From NCBI GenBank assembly GCA_001414485.1, contig LLEY01000077.1, positions 124,001 through 188,000 on the forward strand: DNA of 64,000 bases. Direction: 5' to 3'. The position numbers and the translations under genes were made by a program. The notes under the pieces are model-generated. The model did no database searches. It saw only the letters and a program-made list of their open reading frames with translations, and was not told where the DNA came from. This DNA comes from Calycina herbarum (Eukaryota > Ascomycota > Leotiomycetes > Helotiales > Pezizellaceae). Position 1 is the stretch's first letter. Every line of letters begins with the position of its first letter. Shown piece by piece: positions 1 to 12,660 of the stretch.

Positions 1-1863
1 ATGAGTATGGGTCGGTGGTGGGTTTATTTGATGTTGGGCTATCAGAATTACAGTATGGGTTGTCGACTGACGGACGTTGAACTGTCGGTATATAATGATT
101 TGCCACTTTCGTGACAGGGGTCATTTGGTAATGGCGTTGAGATATGGATTTGTACAGCCATTGTAATTTAACACATCACCAACGGTGGTTTTTCCTTGAT
201 CTCAATACGAGAAAATACTTCAACCTAGCGAGCTCAGCTCGCATTTTGCAAAGATTGAGCTTCTTGAGTGCTTCATGAACCAAGGTGATGTTTTGTTTCA
301 TGTCTCCCTTTCCTTCTAAGTGATCTATCGTCTTGCAGTATGTGGATGGTTTGCAATACCTCGGCCTAGTGCCAAATTCGATGCTTGGTAGCTTATTCAA
401 TAATTGATAGCTTACTCGCAACTTTGCTTTTTGGCCCCCAAATCTGGTGGTAGCTTACTAGGTTACACGAAAATAGCCTTCTTGAGGATTGGTAGATTAC
501 CCCGAACTTACTTTTTAGCTTCTAATATTTGTTTAGCTTACCAAAAAGGAGATTTACTTTCTGAAAACGCGAGGTTGGGCATGCGTCATGTGATTGTCTC
601 TTGTTTTTGAAATTCCTATGGAAACAGTTATAAATAATACATTACATTATATGTTCTTCTCTTCTCCTGATATCCTACAAAAAAGCTATTTCTATAAGAA
701 CTTTCCACTTATTTTCTCAAAATCACCTGACTATGGGGTAGCAATTTCTCCACAAGGGAATAAAAGCAGCACTCCCACCAGGTACTCTCTGGATAAGATT
801 GTAGAGAGGGTTTAATGCAATCATTTGAATTGTTCAAGGCTTCAGAAACAACAACAACCTTTATCAACACCAAGTGGGTAGTGTTCTCTTACAGTCAATT
901 TTGTTATTCAATGTGGTTGTTCTCATCCACAGAAGTACAAGCTCCTTCCTAGTTGGGCCGGGAAAACACCAACGGGGTCGAGAAGTCGAGAAGGGAAAGA
1001 AATGTAAGCGTGATCAACGTTGCTTCTTAAATAACGTTGAGTCATCAACAAGTTAGACAGAACCATTCTCCAATACCCCTCAAATGCTTTGTGGTGCTCC
1101 ATCTCTGTCACTGCGGCGGCCACCCTCTCGAATGGTTTTTCGCCTTGCCGTCCGGTTCCCACGGCGAGCTTCGACATGGATATAACCCGTGGCCGTATAT
1201 CATGGCACCCTGGGGTTAACGTACGTTCCTCGGAGCTACTGTCGGCAAGTCTTATCTGCTGGCAAAGTCGGTGCCCCCGTAGTTTTTGTTTTTTTTACGA
1301 TACAACAAATCCCCGGTGGCTCTATACCTTCTCAGTCATACAATTATGCACTTCCCACACCCTTATCCGGGGTACAGGGCCCTCCATTGGTCCAACCCTA
1401 CGAGTGAGGGGCAAGATAAGCTAGCGGGAGACCTACAGTTCTCTTCCAGTGTTGCCGCGGTTCATCCTATCCATCAACGAGTGTGTTCGTTGATCCAAAT
1501 GGAATTCCCAATGATAATGAGAGGCTGCCAAGGGGGTGATCATCGCGATAAGATGTTGACAAGGAAGAAATTTGAATTGGAGAGTATTCTGTTTTGATTT
1601 CTTTTAAAAAGAAGTGCTTTCCCAGAACTTACATCCCTATCATCATCATCCCCTCGTGTTCCAAACTCCCAATACTACCCTAGGTGGGATCGTCACATAG
1701 GTGTGGTAGCTACTTGCATACCACTATAAGGTTAGCCTTACACCACATCCATACCCGAGTACAGCATACTCCCACACCAATTTATACATGGGGATGATTA
1801 ACCAGCAATAACAGTCTTACAACACTTTGTTTCCGAGAACCAGGCGCGACACAAGGCTCAAAG
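1..1863. other. Intergenic DNA without a recognised gene
   Basis: Open frames here are short, mostly begin at non-ATG codons and show no family motif. Around 390-550 there is sequence rich in the words AGCTTAC and CTTACT, resembling the short repeat near 11,430-11,525. The last 200 bases before the permease start are presumably its promoter and leader, but I see no clear core element. Confidence 0.6.
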
Positions 1864-3547
1864 ATGGACGCCAAACGAGTAGAAACCTCAGAGTCCGATT
1901 CTACTCCTAGAGATGACAAGACATTTCCCCACACAGCAGAACTTGGAACGGGGTCAGAAGAGGGGACGGGCTATGTCGGGACCGCAATGGTTATCGATCA
2001 CCATGCTGAACGGGCACTCTGTCGAAAATTCGATTATCGATTGATGCCAGTGTTGGCACTTATGTATCTTTTCAATGCCTTGGATAAAGGAAATCTTGGA
2101 AACGCGAAGACGGCAAAGTTTGATGTAGATTTGGGGTTCAAGGGTAATCAGTACAACCTCATTTTGAGTGTCTTTTATGTGCCTTACGTGTTGTTTGCGC
2201 CGATTCTTGTAAGTATATATCATTCTCTTGGACGAAAATAAAGCTCACACGATTATAGGGTATGATTGGGAAGAAATATGGTCCAGCGAGAGTTTTACCC
2301 CTTATGAGTGAGTGATACCGGACATAGAAAAGAAAACGGAAGAAAAATGGAGACTGACGCTTAATAGTGTTTAGTTTTGGATCTATGACTATTCTAACTG
2401 GTGAGTTGCGCTTTGACTCTATGCAGATCAGAATTGATACTGATAGACAATAGTTGCTGCAACCAACTTTGGCGGCATGATGGCATTAAGATGGTTTCTG
2501 GGTATGGCCGAATCTGCCTTCTTCCCACTTGTCATCTATTACTTGACAACCTTCTATCGAAGAGGAGAACTTGCCCGTCGTCTCGCCATCTTTTACGCAG
2601 CAAGCAATATTGCAAACGCCTTCTCTGGACTTCTCGCCTACGGTGTCTTCCAAATCACCAACACACATCTCAAACCATGGCGATACCTCTTCCTGATTGA
2701 AGGGTCACTCACAGTACTCTTTGCCGTATTTGTATACTTTTACCTGCCAAAGAACGCCACAGAAGCAAAGTTCCTCAACGAAGAGGAGAAAAAGCTCGCC
2801 TACCACCGAATCCAAACCGATTCCTCGTCCACAGTGAACGAAGAGTTCAGTATCAAAGACTCACTCAAAGTATTCGCGCAACCAGTAACCTACGCCTTTC
2901 TACTGATAGAAATCTGCCTCGGTGTCCCACTTCAGTCCGTCTCCTTGTTCCTTCCACAAATCGTGGCTCGTCTCGGTTACTCACCCGTCAAAACCAACTT
3001 GTACACCGTAGCACCCAACATCACGGGGGCAGTCATGCTTCTTATCCTCGCCTTTTCCTCGGATTACAGTCGTCGAAGAGGCCCCTTCATTGTTCTCGGG
3101 TTTATCTTCACATTCGTTGGTATGCTCATCTATGCCACCATCGATGTCCTACATCAAAAACACGTCGCTTACTTCGCGACCTTCATGATGTGTTGGGGAA
3201 CTTCTGCGCCTTCCGTTCTACTCTCGACCTGGTATAATAACAATACACCTCATGAGGGAAGACGTATTGTACTTACTTCTGTGGGAGTACCGCTTGCCAA
3301 TGTCATGGGTTTGGTCTCTAGTAATATCTTCACGCCACAGAGTGCACCGAAATATATCCCGGCACTTGCTACTACGGCTGCTTTTGGAGCGACAGGTGCT
3401 CTGGTGGCTGGATTGTTGAGTGCTTATATGATGTTTGATAATAAGAAGAGGGATAGGAAGTTGGGACGTAAATTGGATATTAGAGATGTACCTACTGAGC
3501 TTTTGAGGGATGGGCCGAAGGTCAAGGAGTTTAGGTGGTTCTTGTAG
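1864..3547 (+). CDS. MFS permease, anion:cation symporter (Dal5/Tna1-like) family
   Basis: Predicted plasma-membrane transporter of the major facilitator superfamily, of the fungal class that takes up allantoate, nicotinate, pantothenate or similar organic anions. Four exons read through cleanly: 1864-2208, 2259-2307, 2368-2400 and 2454-3547, giving about 506 residues. Introns have GTAAGT or GTGAGT donors and TAG acceptors. The N-terminus is soluble, followed by the family's first-helix motif (LMYLFNALDKGNLGNAKTA), a MIGKKYGPAR loop, and TFYRRGELARRLAIFYAA before helix 5. A central loop of about 60 residues and six further hydrophobic helices follow; the length fits the family. Start is the first ATG of the open frame. 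The substrate cannot be told from sequence. The family call is firm, the substrate class is inferred. Confidence 0.93.
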
Positions 3548-4181
3548 GAATTTGTGGATTTATGTGAGCTGGGGAATGGAGTTTTTGGGGATTGGTGTTT
3601 ATATGAAGGTCAAGGTATTGAAGAGTATATACTTTGAAAAGGTTTCAAGTCATTCTTTTGAGCGATTGTGTGTTCTGGAATAGGTATATATGAATATAAT
3701 GAGTTTTAATGAATATTTATTGAAGAGGCTCGAGTGAACTTCTGAAAGGTTGTTTCGCAGTCGAGTTATCTGAACGTTTCGTCCCTAGGTAAAATTGTCA
3801 AAGAATCGTTCAAATCACTTAGCATACCAAAACTCTTGGGTACTGGAAAACGATTTCAATATTCCTTCATCTTTTGGTCTCGTCTCTGGTGAATGCAACC
3901 CTAAATCTCTACCCTAAAGAATTAAAATTCACTTCAGATTTTTAACAAATTATTTTCTTCCCTTTAAGAGTAAACACCCCTTTAATTGGCTGGAGCTTTG
4001 GTAGCGATTTTAAGTTTCAGCCTTACGCGTCAGGCCGAATGCGCGTCTTCAAAATAATAAACTTGTTGAAGCTCGCGTTTTGCATCCACCACCCAACCAC
4101 TCCCCAAGCTTCCGGAGCTTTCTAAACGCAGCATAATCCATATTCGCTGCGCCATCTCAATTCTCGATCCATAAACTCATC

Positions 4182-7100
4182 ATGGCGACTGGCGGTGGAC
4201 TGTTCGGTGGCCTAGGCGCTTCAACGACAAGCTCTGGCGGCGGAGGCTTGTTTGGAAGCCTCAATACTTCGACCTCGAAACCTGCGCAAAGTGGTGGATT
4301 ATTTGGTGGACTTGGTTCGACTTCGATGCCGAGTGCGCCGCAGCAGAATACTACGAGTGCTTTTGGTGGACTTGGACTAGGGACAAATACGGCGGGAGCA
4401 AGTACATCTGGTGGGCTATTTGGAAGCACATTGGTAGGAGGTTCTTCAGTGCCATCGGGTGGGCTTTTTGGACAACCGCAACAAAATAATGGTCCTGGTC
4501 TATTCGGCGCGACTGGGGGAAACACACAACCAAATGCTGCTGGAAATACTGGAGGACTAGGTCAATCTACCCAACCTCAGCCACAAGGAGGTCCTGCGGC
4601 ATCTCAAGGCCCCCTTCAACAATCAACTCAAAATGGTCAGAATCACGCATATTTCGATTCGATACTGGAGAAGAGTAGGAAGAGAGCATATGGCGAATCT
4701 GCTGGAGCAGAGCTTCCACAACTCCAGCTTGGTTTAGGAGATCTTCGACAGCGGATAAAACGTTTGGGTTCAGGCGCCCCAGATCGCAGCGTGGATGGGA
4801 AGGCACATTATCTCCTCGCAGGTTCTGGTGTAGACCCAGGAACAGCGGTCAGAGACCTGAATACCTTTAATGCGACATCAGGCAGGGTGGATAGATTACC
4901 GCAGCAACAACAACAAACCAATACAGACGTCGAAGGATACCTCGCGAATTTACAGACACAAACTACACTGAGCATGATATCCGATGGGTTGGCACGTTCG
5001 GTGCGCGATTTCGATTCGTTCTTGGAGGATAACGTAACGATGGAATGGGAGGCACAGCGGAAGAAGATATATCAACATTTCGGCATTAAGCCCAGAGAAG
5101 ATATGGCGGCTACAGCGAGATCAAGTTTCCAAGCCACTGCTCCAGAAGCTACGGGGGGGTTTGGGCGATCGAGGAAGAGCAAGGCAGCGGCACATGCTAG
5201 CTCGAGAGGGCTTGGACCTGCAAGTATCAGCACATTCGGACGATCGAGCATGCAGAAATCAGCCATTGGAGCCCCAAGCTCGGTCGGGAAGTCAACACAG
5301 CAAGCATTTGCTGACGTGGAAAAGCAAATTGAGAAGAATGGGGTGACATCTACGCCGGGCGATAGGTTCCAACGGGAAAAGCAAAGCAAGTACGCGGAGA
5401 AGATCCAAAATCTTAATGTGGCACGAATTGAGAAACGATTTTATCCTCTAGCTACCAATCTTGGCGCTGTCGTCACCGAAGCTGGTGAACAGCATGGCCC
5501 TGATCTTGTTAAGGCATACAGAGCATTGGCTGAGATCGTTTCCGAACACCCCGATGTGGAGATTTTAGCAGATCCTCTTGCGGTGGCGGAACGAAAATTT
5601 GCGAAAACCTATCTCGATGAAAATCCAAACTCGGAAGATGGCCCTGGGCTCAGAAAGAGGATTTTGCGTGGTGGTGCTAGGTGCCTCGAGAACTTGGCTT
5701 TCGAAGAGGTGGAATCATTCATTAGCAAAAACCCCCGAGAAGCCAATTTAGGCGGAGTTCCAAATGTCATCAGCAAGATGAAAGCATATGTCCGACTTTT
5801 AGCTTCGAAAAAGAGTCTTTCCGGCGACAACATTGACCTCCAAATGCTCGGAGATGATTATGTCTGGGCTCTTGTTTACTATCTTTTAAGGACCGGTCAT
5901 ATCCAAGAGATGGTCGATTATGTGGCCGCCAACGCAACAGCATTTAGAGCAATTGATCGCAACTTTGCTTCATATATCACAAGCTACTGCAGTAGTCCGG
6001 ATAGAAAACTTTCTCAGGAATTTCAAGCTCGTATCAATAATGAGTACAGCCAGAGACTTCGAATTGCCCCAGAAAACTCTATTGATCCATACAGAATGGC
6101 CTGCTACAAAATCATCGGCAGATGCGATCTGAAATCTCGAAATCTCGAAGGAATTAGCCATACAGTCGAGGATTTCGTGTGGCTTCAACTTGTTCTCGCA
6201 CGGGAAGGCAAAAAGTCTGAAGAGTCTGCCAGTGAAGCATATGGACTGGCGGACTTGCAGAAAACCATGAAAGAAATTGGTAACCGATTTTTCGAAAAGG
6301 GCGGGGCTGAAGTTGGGTGCTCATTTGGATCCTTCGTTTTCTTTCAGGTTGCGTGTGGCATGTTTGAACAGGCTGTGTCATATCTCTACCCATTTTCATA
6401 CACCGACGCTGTCCATTTAGCTATTGCCTTGGACTTTTACGGCTTACTGAGAATTTCGGATCCAAACACCGCTGGTGACGACCTTTTAAGCTACACAACC
6501 AGAGAAAATCCTCAAATCAATTTTGGCCGTATGCTTGGCTACTACACACGGGATTTCAGAGCTGCAAATGTTACGGCCGCTGTCGACTACCTCGTCCTTA
6601 TTTGCCTCAATAAAGATGTTCCTGGCCAGAGTGGCGCAAGCCAAGTCAACTTGTGCCATGAAGCGCTGCGAGAACTTGTCTTGGAAAGCAGAGAGTTTGC
6701 CTTGCTCTTGGGCGACCTTATGAGTAACGGGCAACGTGCCACGGGTGTGATTGAACAGAGGATGAGTCTCATTTCGTTAGGTAAAACCGACGAGTTCATG
6801 AGAATGATCACGATTCAAGCTGCTAGTATTGCAGATGATAATGGTCGAATTACTGATGCCGTGTTGCTATACCACCTAGCAGGTGAACATGACAACGTCG
6901 TGGTTATCCTCAATCGCGCTCTCAGCGAATTTCTCGCCATACCAGTTGGTCAAAATAGACCCCGACTTACACCAATCAAAATCCACGCAAATCCAAGCAA
7001 TCAACAGATGCAGCTGGGCAGCTTGAGCTTGACTTCGATTGACGACCCCCTTGAACTTTCAGCGGCCGTTATGGGTCTTTACATGGCGCACGCATCACAA

Positions 7101-7579
7101 TTCCCAATCAAGTCTGAGCTGCGCAACATCAACACGGTTTTATCGGGCGTTGCCAGATTGAAATTAATGGTAGAGAGTGGGCAATGGGCCCAGTCATTAG
7201 ATGTAAGTTTTCCCATTCAAATTTCTACCACACTACACTGACAAAGTCCCGATAGGAGATCTCAGGATATGATATCGTCCCAATCACAGCCAACGGAGAT
7301 GCGGGTGTTGTTCGAAATCTCGCACTCAAATTCCCCAACGTGGACCCAACTCTCCAATCCATTACTCCTAAACTCATTGCTTGGTCGGTGCAATGCGGAA
7401 ATGGGATGCGTGCAAATTTCATGAACAGTGAATTCAGTGCGAATATTGGGTCGAGGAAAGCAATGATTGATGAGGTGAAGAACATGCAGCTGGATATGGT
7501 CAAATTTGTGAGCCAATTGCGGTATAGGATGCCGGAGGAAGTTCATAATATCTTGGCGGAGGCACAGTCGTCGATGTGA
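4182..7579 (+). CDS. NIC96: Nucleoporin NIC96 (Nup93 family) with N-terminal GLFG domain
   Basis: Linker/scaffold nucleoporin of the nuclear pore inner ring. Exons 4182-7202 and 7256-7579 are joined in phase 0, giving about 1,114 residues. Residues 1-125 carry repeated GLFG/FGGLG motifs (GGLFGGLG, GLFGSL, GGLFGQ, GLFGA). Residues 155-170 (HAYFDSILEKSRKRA) form a predicted helix in the region where Nic96 proteins contact the channel nucleoporins, and residues about 275-305 (SVRDFDSFLEDNVTMEW) match the conserved second linker. The rest is the helical Nic96 solenoid, ending in RYRMPEEVHNILAEAQ. It is longer than the roughly 840-residue yeast protein, mostly because of the N-terminal extension. 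The ATG at 4182 opens directly into the first GLFG repeat. The gene is flanked by the MFS permease and a bZIP gene, all on the plus strand, with no sign of functional linkage. Confidence 0.95.
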
Positions 7580-8248
7580 AGGAGGGGTAATTTTCTGGGG
7601 ATGAGAAGTGGGGTGACAGAAGGGAGGGGAAGAAAATGATAAGATTCTTGTATTATAGGTGTGTGAGGGAAGGGAAACAAAAACAGGGGAAGAATACCAA
7701 ATTCAAAAGGGTGGTGGAGTGTTATTTTGGGGTAGATTACTTCCCGCTAGACTCGAGTGGTGTTGAATAGTAGAATGGAATGATGAGCAACATGGTTACG
7801 TTATACAAGGTGGTTGACTCGCTGAGAGACTGAGTCTGGATGGGTCAGGAAATCAAAACTGCCCCCAAACGAGCTTCATCGTCTTCCTTTTATTTACTCT
7901 ATATATATCTATGTATGCCTTTGTCGTTTGGAGTTTATTTCTTTTACAGTTCCGTCGTTGATACATGCATGGGTGGCTGAAATGCTGGGGTAAAATGGGG
8001 GGAAGCTAAAATTAGTCGAGGGTCAGTTCTGACTCGTTCACATCCATGATTCAAAGTATACATGACTGGAAGACCCTGCGCCCACAAGAACGCGATCATA
8101 TACTCGAGTAGTATCACCATATCACCATCCTTCAATCGCTCCGCGTATGCCCCATCTTTCCATAGGCTCTCCCATGCTCCGATAACCTCATGCAAAACTG
8201 TTGTGGAAAGAAAAGTAGGGCCGGTCGAGACGGGTGAGCGCAGCAGAC

Positions 8249-9876
8249 ATGGGAACACACGAGCTACAACAGCAGAAACGCGACTTCTCCGAAGAAGCTG
8301 GTGCCTCGAACTCGCCCACCGATCAGGGCGCTTCTGCGGATGGCAGCAATAAGAAAAGGAAGACGGCCGGTGCGAGTTCCAGCTCGAGAGGGGTGGCTAA
8401 TTTGACGCCCGACCAACTGGCGAAGAAGAGGGCGAATGATCGCGAGGCTCAGCGTGCGATTCGGGAGAGGACGAAGAACCAGATTGAGAGTTTGGAGAGG
8501 AAAATTCGGGAATTGACGTCCCAGCAGCCGTATCAGGAGTTACAACATGTCTTGAGGCAGAAGGACATCGTTGAGGCGGAGAATGCGGATATCAAGAAAC
8601 GGTTGGCTTCAGTTATGTCATTGATACAACCAGTTCTAGGGGGACCGCATGGTTAGTAGCTCTCTGCTTTTCCTAAGTTGGCAATGTCTCGTGGGTACGC
8701 ACATAACTAACAACTATATTTATAGGCCTCGAAAACCACGCTTATGCCCCACCTGCAATTCCTCCTCAACCGCCTTATATTCCTAATCGACCTGGCTCTT
8801 CCAATTTGAACGTATCCACTCCCACAAATGCTCACTCCCCGGGAGGACCACCGCCCCCATGGCAAGCACCGAATGCCCCTATGGGACATGACCAAAGGGC
8901 TTATAATGCCAGTATTCAGTCGGCACAAACACACCAATTAATGCAGCAGAAGCACGATCTGGCCCATAATTTAGATATGGGCCCAGAGAGACTAGGCCTT
9001 GAATTCTTACTTGACGCAAGTCAACGTATAAACAAGATTCCCAATGGGTTGAATGGGACACAAGAACCTTCTAGTTTCCAGCCAAGGCCAGGAAGCATAG
9101 ATGCCGGAAGAAGTCCAATACACCACAGAAGTAATTCAATTGGAAGTCACGCCAATTTTGGAAGTGCCGCTGGCACTCCTGGTCCGGGTTCAGAGGTACT
9201 AGGACATGCAGCGCCAATTCGCAACAGTCAGCCAACATGTCCACTAGACAGTCTGCTTCTCGATTTCCTTCAGGAAAGGCAAAAACAAGCAGCAGAAGGA
9301 GTCTCAACCCCAAAACTCGTAGGACCAGCCTATCCCAGCGTCAGTTCGCTCCTCAACCCAGCTCGTGGAGTAAATTCCCACCCCCTCTCAAAAGTCTTCA
9401 CCGACATCCTAGCCACCTTCCCCGACCTCTCCACTCTCCCAGAAAAAGTAGCAGTCCTCTACATAATGTTCCTAATAATGCGCTGGCAAATCTCCCCCAC
9501 CCAAGAGAACTACGACCGTCTGCCCGACTGGGTCGCTCCCCGTGCCTCCCAATTATTCACACCCCACCCCGCATGGATTGACCATCTTCCCTGGCCCAAA
9601 ATGCGCGATCGTCTCGTTCGTGATTATAACCCTCACGATTACCTCTTTGATAATTTCTTCATCCCTTTCACGACGACTTTGAGTCTTAATTGGCCGTATG
9701 AACCGACGGATACGCTGTTGAGTTCGCCGGAGAATGATGATCTTATGATTAATCCTGTTTTTGAGAGGCATTTGAGACGACTTGAGAATTGGAGTTTGGG
9801 ACCGGCTTTTGCGAAGGAGTTTCCGGGGTTGACGGATACGTATCGGTTGAAGAGTGAGGGGGATAGAAGGGTTTGA
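8249..9876 (+). CDS. bZIP transcription factor with DUF3425 C-terminal domain
   Basis: Sequence-specific nuclear transcription factor. Exons 8249-8651 and 8726-9876 are joined in phase 1, giving about 517 residues. The start is the ATG at 8249; the open frame extends five codons upstream only from a GTG. A nuclear-signal-like KKRKT is followed at residues about 55-110 by a basic region (KKRANDREAQRAIRERT) and a short leucine zipper. The middle is Pro/Gln/Asn-rich and disordered. Residues about 320-510 form the DUF3425 domain found behind many fungal bZIPs, with the recognisable segments LFTPHPAWIDHLPWPKMR and YLFDNFFIPFTTTLSLNWPY. Targets are unknown. The bZIP/DUF3425 architecture is often linked to stress or development, but that is general family knowledge. 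Confidence 0.93.
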
Positions 9877-11122
9877 TGGGATTTTGCTGGTCCCCTTCTT
9901 CGCTTTCGATTCTTGGGTTTTTACTTCTTTGCTTTTTTGGTTTTCATTTTTCTTGCCTTTGACAGAGAAAAGTTTGTTTTCCTTTCTGTTTTTTTTATCT
10001 TCGGTCTCTGGATGGGATGTATTTATATGATTCTTGGTGTTGAGGGGTCTATGGGGTTCCAAAAAAAAAATTTCAAGGATTTCACAGGGGTTGGGGGTTA
10101 GGATGGATGGGGACTCGGGGTAGAATTGGGGAAATATTTTTACTCTCTGGTTTTTTTTGGGAGGATTAGGTTCGGACTTGGACTTGGACTTGGATTTCGG
10201 AATGGGAATGGGAATGGTTGGTGGATGGGCGGAGTTAGTATTTAAGTTCATAGGGCAGACTCGTAGACAATGTAGAATGCTTGTCCTTTAGGTAACTTTG
10301 TGGCATGCTTGTGTTGACAGTGTTGTTGTGTAATATGTCTTGTTTTTAGGTAAAGAAGTTTTCTGCTTTATGCTACTGAGGAATTCTATCATGTTTCGGG
10401 GTCTTTGTCTTCGGTCTTAAAGACTGAAGATGAAGTACGATCGCTCAGAAAGCAGAGCCTATATGGAGAAAGTTAGTGATAATTTGAGAAGAGATCGCTG
10501 TCTCGCGTGGCTGTTAGGGTGGATTTTCGAATTTCTCTATTTCTCTCTTATCGTAGTGCGTTGATGTTTCTGTTGTGTCAAATTCAATACTGACTGGACT
10601 TTATAAAGAAAGGTACACCAACCTTGACGACTTATAAATTTATTTTTCATCTTCTATTATCATTAGTCCCCACGGGATCTTCTGGGACTCTCGTGTCCAG
10701 CCAGAAATTCTGTTGGGGGAGTAAAATGACTGGGAAATGGGGTTTTTTGGCTTCTGTTTGTGCTTAAGACGAGGTTCGTTGTAGTTAGGGGTCTTCGACT
10801 TTCAAAGTTCGAGAAAAACTCCCATCATAATCTAGGCACGGCACGAACTATTGACTACAAGCAACCTGAGATATGCGGAATCTGGAACCAACTGGATTCG
10901 TGTTGGAATGGTGGAATGGGAAGGCACGATCTGTCTGAACCCTCTTGAGGTGCATCCTTGCCTGACCCCACTCGCTGTGGTCAAGGTCCTTCCTTCCCTA
11001 CCTCGACATCGCGACATCTAGACCCGTGCCGGACGAGAAATCGAGCCAGAAGGGGAAAGCTCGACTCTCCTTCCAGAGTCTAAACTCCGGAAGAATATTG
11101 TGTGAGGATCGTGAGGGAGCTC
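9877..11122. other. Intergenic region downstream of bZIP gene
   Basis: Contains the probable 3' UTR of the bZIP gene (T-rich, with A9 and T-run tracts near 10,060 and 10,150) and no convincing gene. A long minus-strand frame across 9553-10251 is Lys/Pro/Ser low complexity, antisense to the bZIP tail. Confidence 0.6.
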
Positions 11123-11341
11123 GCTGTGGATATTAGTGGCAGTAAATACTTATTGTTCTAAACTCAATTACTACATACTTTAGGACACTTGGAGTTGCTT
11201 GTTTTAAAACACTAAGGGCAATATTTTACATTGTTCCAAGTATTCAGAATAATTACCTTGAATTACTCTAAAAAGCTGGAACAACAAGAGCTAGGGCAGG
11301 TGCGAACTTGATGTATTTACTGTCGCTTTTATGTCCATCGC
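11123..11341. mobile_element. MITE-like element, copy A
   Basis: About 219 bp bounded by imperfect terminal inverted repeats of 27-29 bp. The left end reads GCTGTGGATATTAGTGGCAG and the right end, read on the minus strand, GCGATGGACATAAAAGCGAC; both continue into AGTAAATAC or CAGTAAATAC. The interior holds a smaller stem of the type GTTCCAAGTATTC/GAATAATT. It has no coding capacity. A shorter relative lies at 44,887-45,020 and a similar right end near 19,720-19,755. No clear target duplication was found. Confidence 0.6.
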
Positions 11342-11430
11342 GGGGAGGAATCAAAACCCAAAGGCGTCAATGATTGGTCAAGAATAAGAGGTGGATAGTC
11401 ACACTCTCTTGTTTTCTAACGGTTTCTTTC

Positions 11431-11525
11431 CGTGTAAGCCACCAGTAAGCCAGCTTATCCACCAACTTACTCGTGGCTTACCCACAACTTTTTGGCTTAC
11501 TGGTATCTACTGGCTTACTGGCATA
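11431..11525. repeat. Short inverted-repeat cluster of AAGCCAGTAAGCC words
   Basis: The motif TAAGCC-ACCAGTAAGCCAG at the left is mirrored by GGCTTACTGG...TGGCTTACTGG at the right, with GTGGCTTAC in the middle. The unit could fold into a long hairpin. Related words occur at 390-550. It could be a small MITE or a degraded terminal repeat; it carries no gene. Confidence 0.45.
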
Positions 11526-12660
11526 ATTAATTAGATTACTCACTGAATTAACTTGGTAATATTTTACATAGAGAAGTTAAAATGATCGTCTCTCTAGACC
11601 GTCCACCATTCTGTCATCGTGATTTCGTTGATGTTTTTGTTGTTGGGCGACTTGAATTAACTCTAACGTGTAGTTGTACATGAGATGCGGCAAAATTTCG
11701 ATAAAATCACAAGCCAAGACCAAAACATCTTGATGGTTCGATACAGTAATCCATTAGCAACTGATTGATCTCCTCCAATTTTCTGTTGATTTTTGCGATT
11801 TTTCTGTAGTGCAGTGTACTGGAAATCCGACGATTCATCGCTTCACATAGAGATTGGTTACCCACTTGACTTAGCGAAGAAATATATTACGATCTTGACT
11901 TATGGAATAAGTTTCTTGCATATTTTGACACCTGCTTTGGGTATTTACTTCAATATCTCCTAAAGGGTCGTACGCAGAAGACAATCTTGGAAAGTATGAG
12001 AATCTGGCTAGGTATGAACAGGATGACCACGAAGTGCACCAAGTGAAATTCCGTTGAGGTTCAGGAGTAGTACAGAGAACACAAAAATTAGTTTTCCTGT
12101 CATAATATGGAACGTTTGAATAGATAAAATCAAGTCAAAAGGGGAGAGAGGTTTTGCTTCGGGTACATCTACTTTGATTTATTCTCGGGTAATGGAAATT
12201 ATTATTTCGAAGGGTTTAGAATAAACCCCGATTCTCCTAAACAATCTCGAATAATATAAGGACTTATTCGAGACCGACTCTGGTAATGAGTACAAGGAAG
12301 GTGTCCAGAGTGACGACCGAGATTCTTATCATCTCGCTTAGTCGGAGAATAATCTTCGAGTGAGTGAATCATTATCTCCAAAACAACATAAGCACCATCA
12401 CCATCGCTAGCACGTATAAAAGACTTCACGAGGAATGAAAAGGAATGACGCAAGAGACTATCTACATTACAATCCACTCATGACCTCCGCGTTTGAGCAG
12501 GATAAGTTAAGATTGAAAGAATGATAAGACGATCAAGGATACCTCGTGACAAACAATCATTAATTCCTCAGCTCGCTTGCATGTACCGCTTAATTCGCTG
12601 TCGAGTTTTCTTGTTTCGTCGATTGTTTCCTTGTTGTCGATTGAGTTGGATAATTTTGTT
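11526..12660. other. Intergenic DNA, no gene recognised
   Basis: AT-rich and without a convincing open frame. The minus-strand frame at 12202-12477 has no family motif. The final eight bases (12,653-12,660, ATTTTGTT) are the left copy of the target duplication of the neighbouring hAT element. Confidence 0.55.

Noticed and set aside
4157..4525. Pro-rich minus-strand frame
   Set aside because: Direct antisense of the GLFG-coding repeats of NIC96.
9553..10251. 232-codon minus-strand frame
   Set aside because: Lys/Pro/Ser/Asn low complexity, antisense to the 3' end of the bZIP gene and its UTR; no domain.
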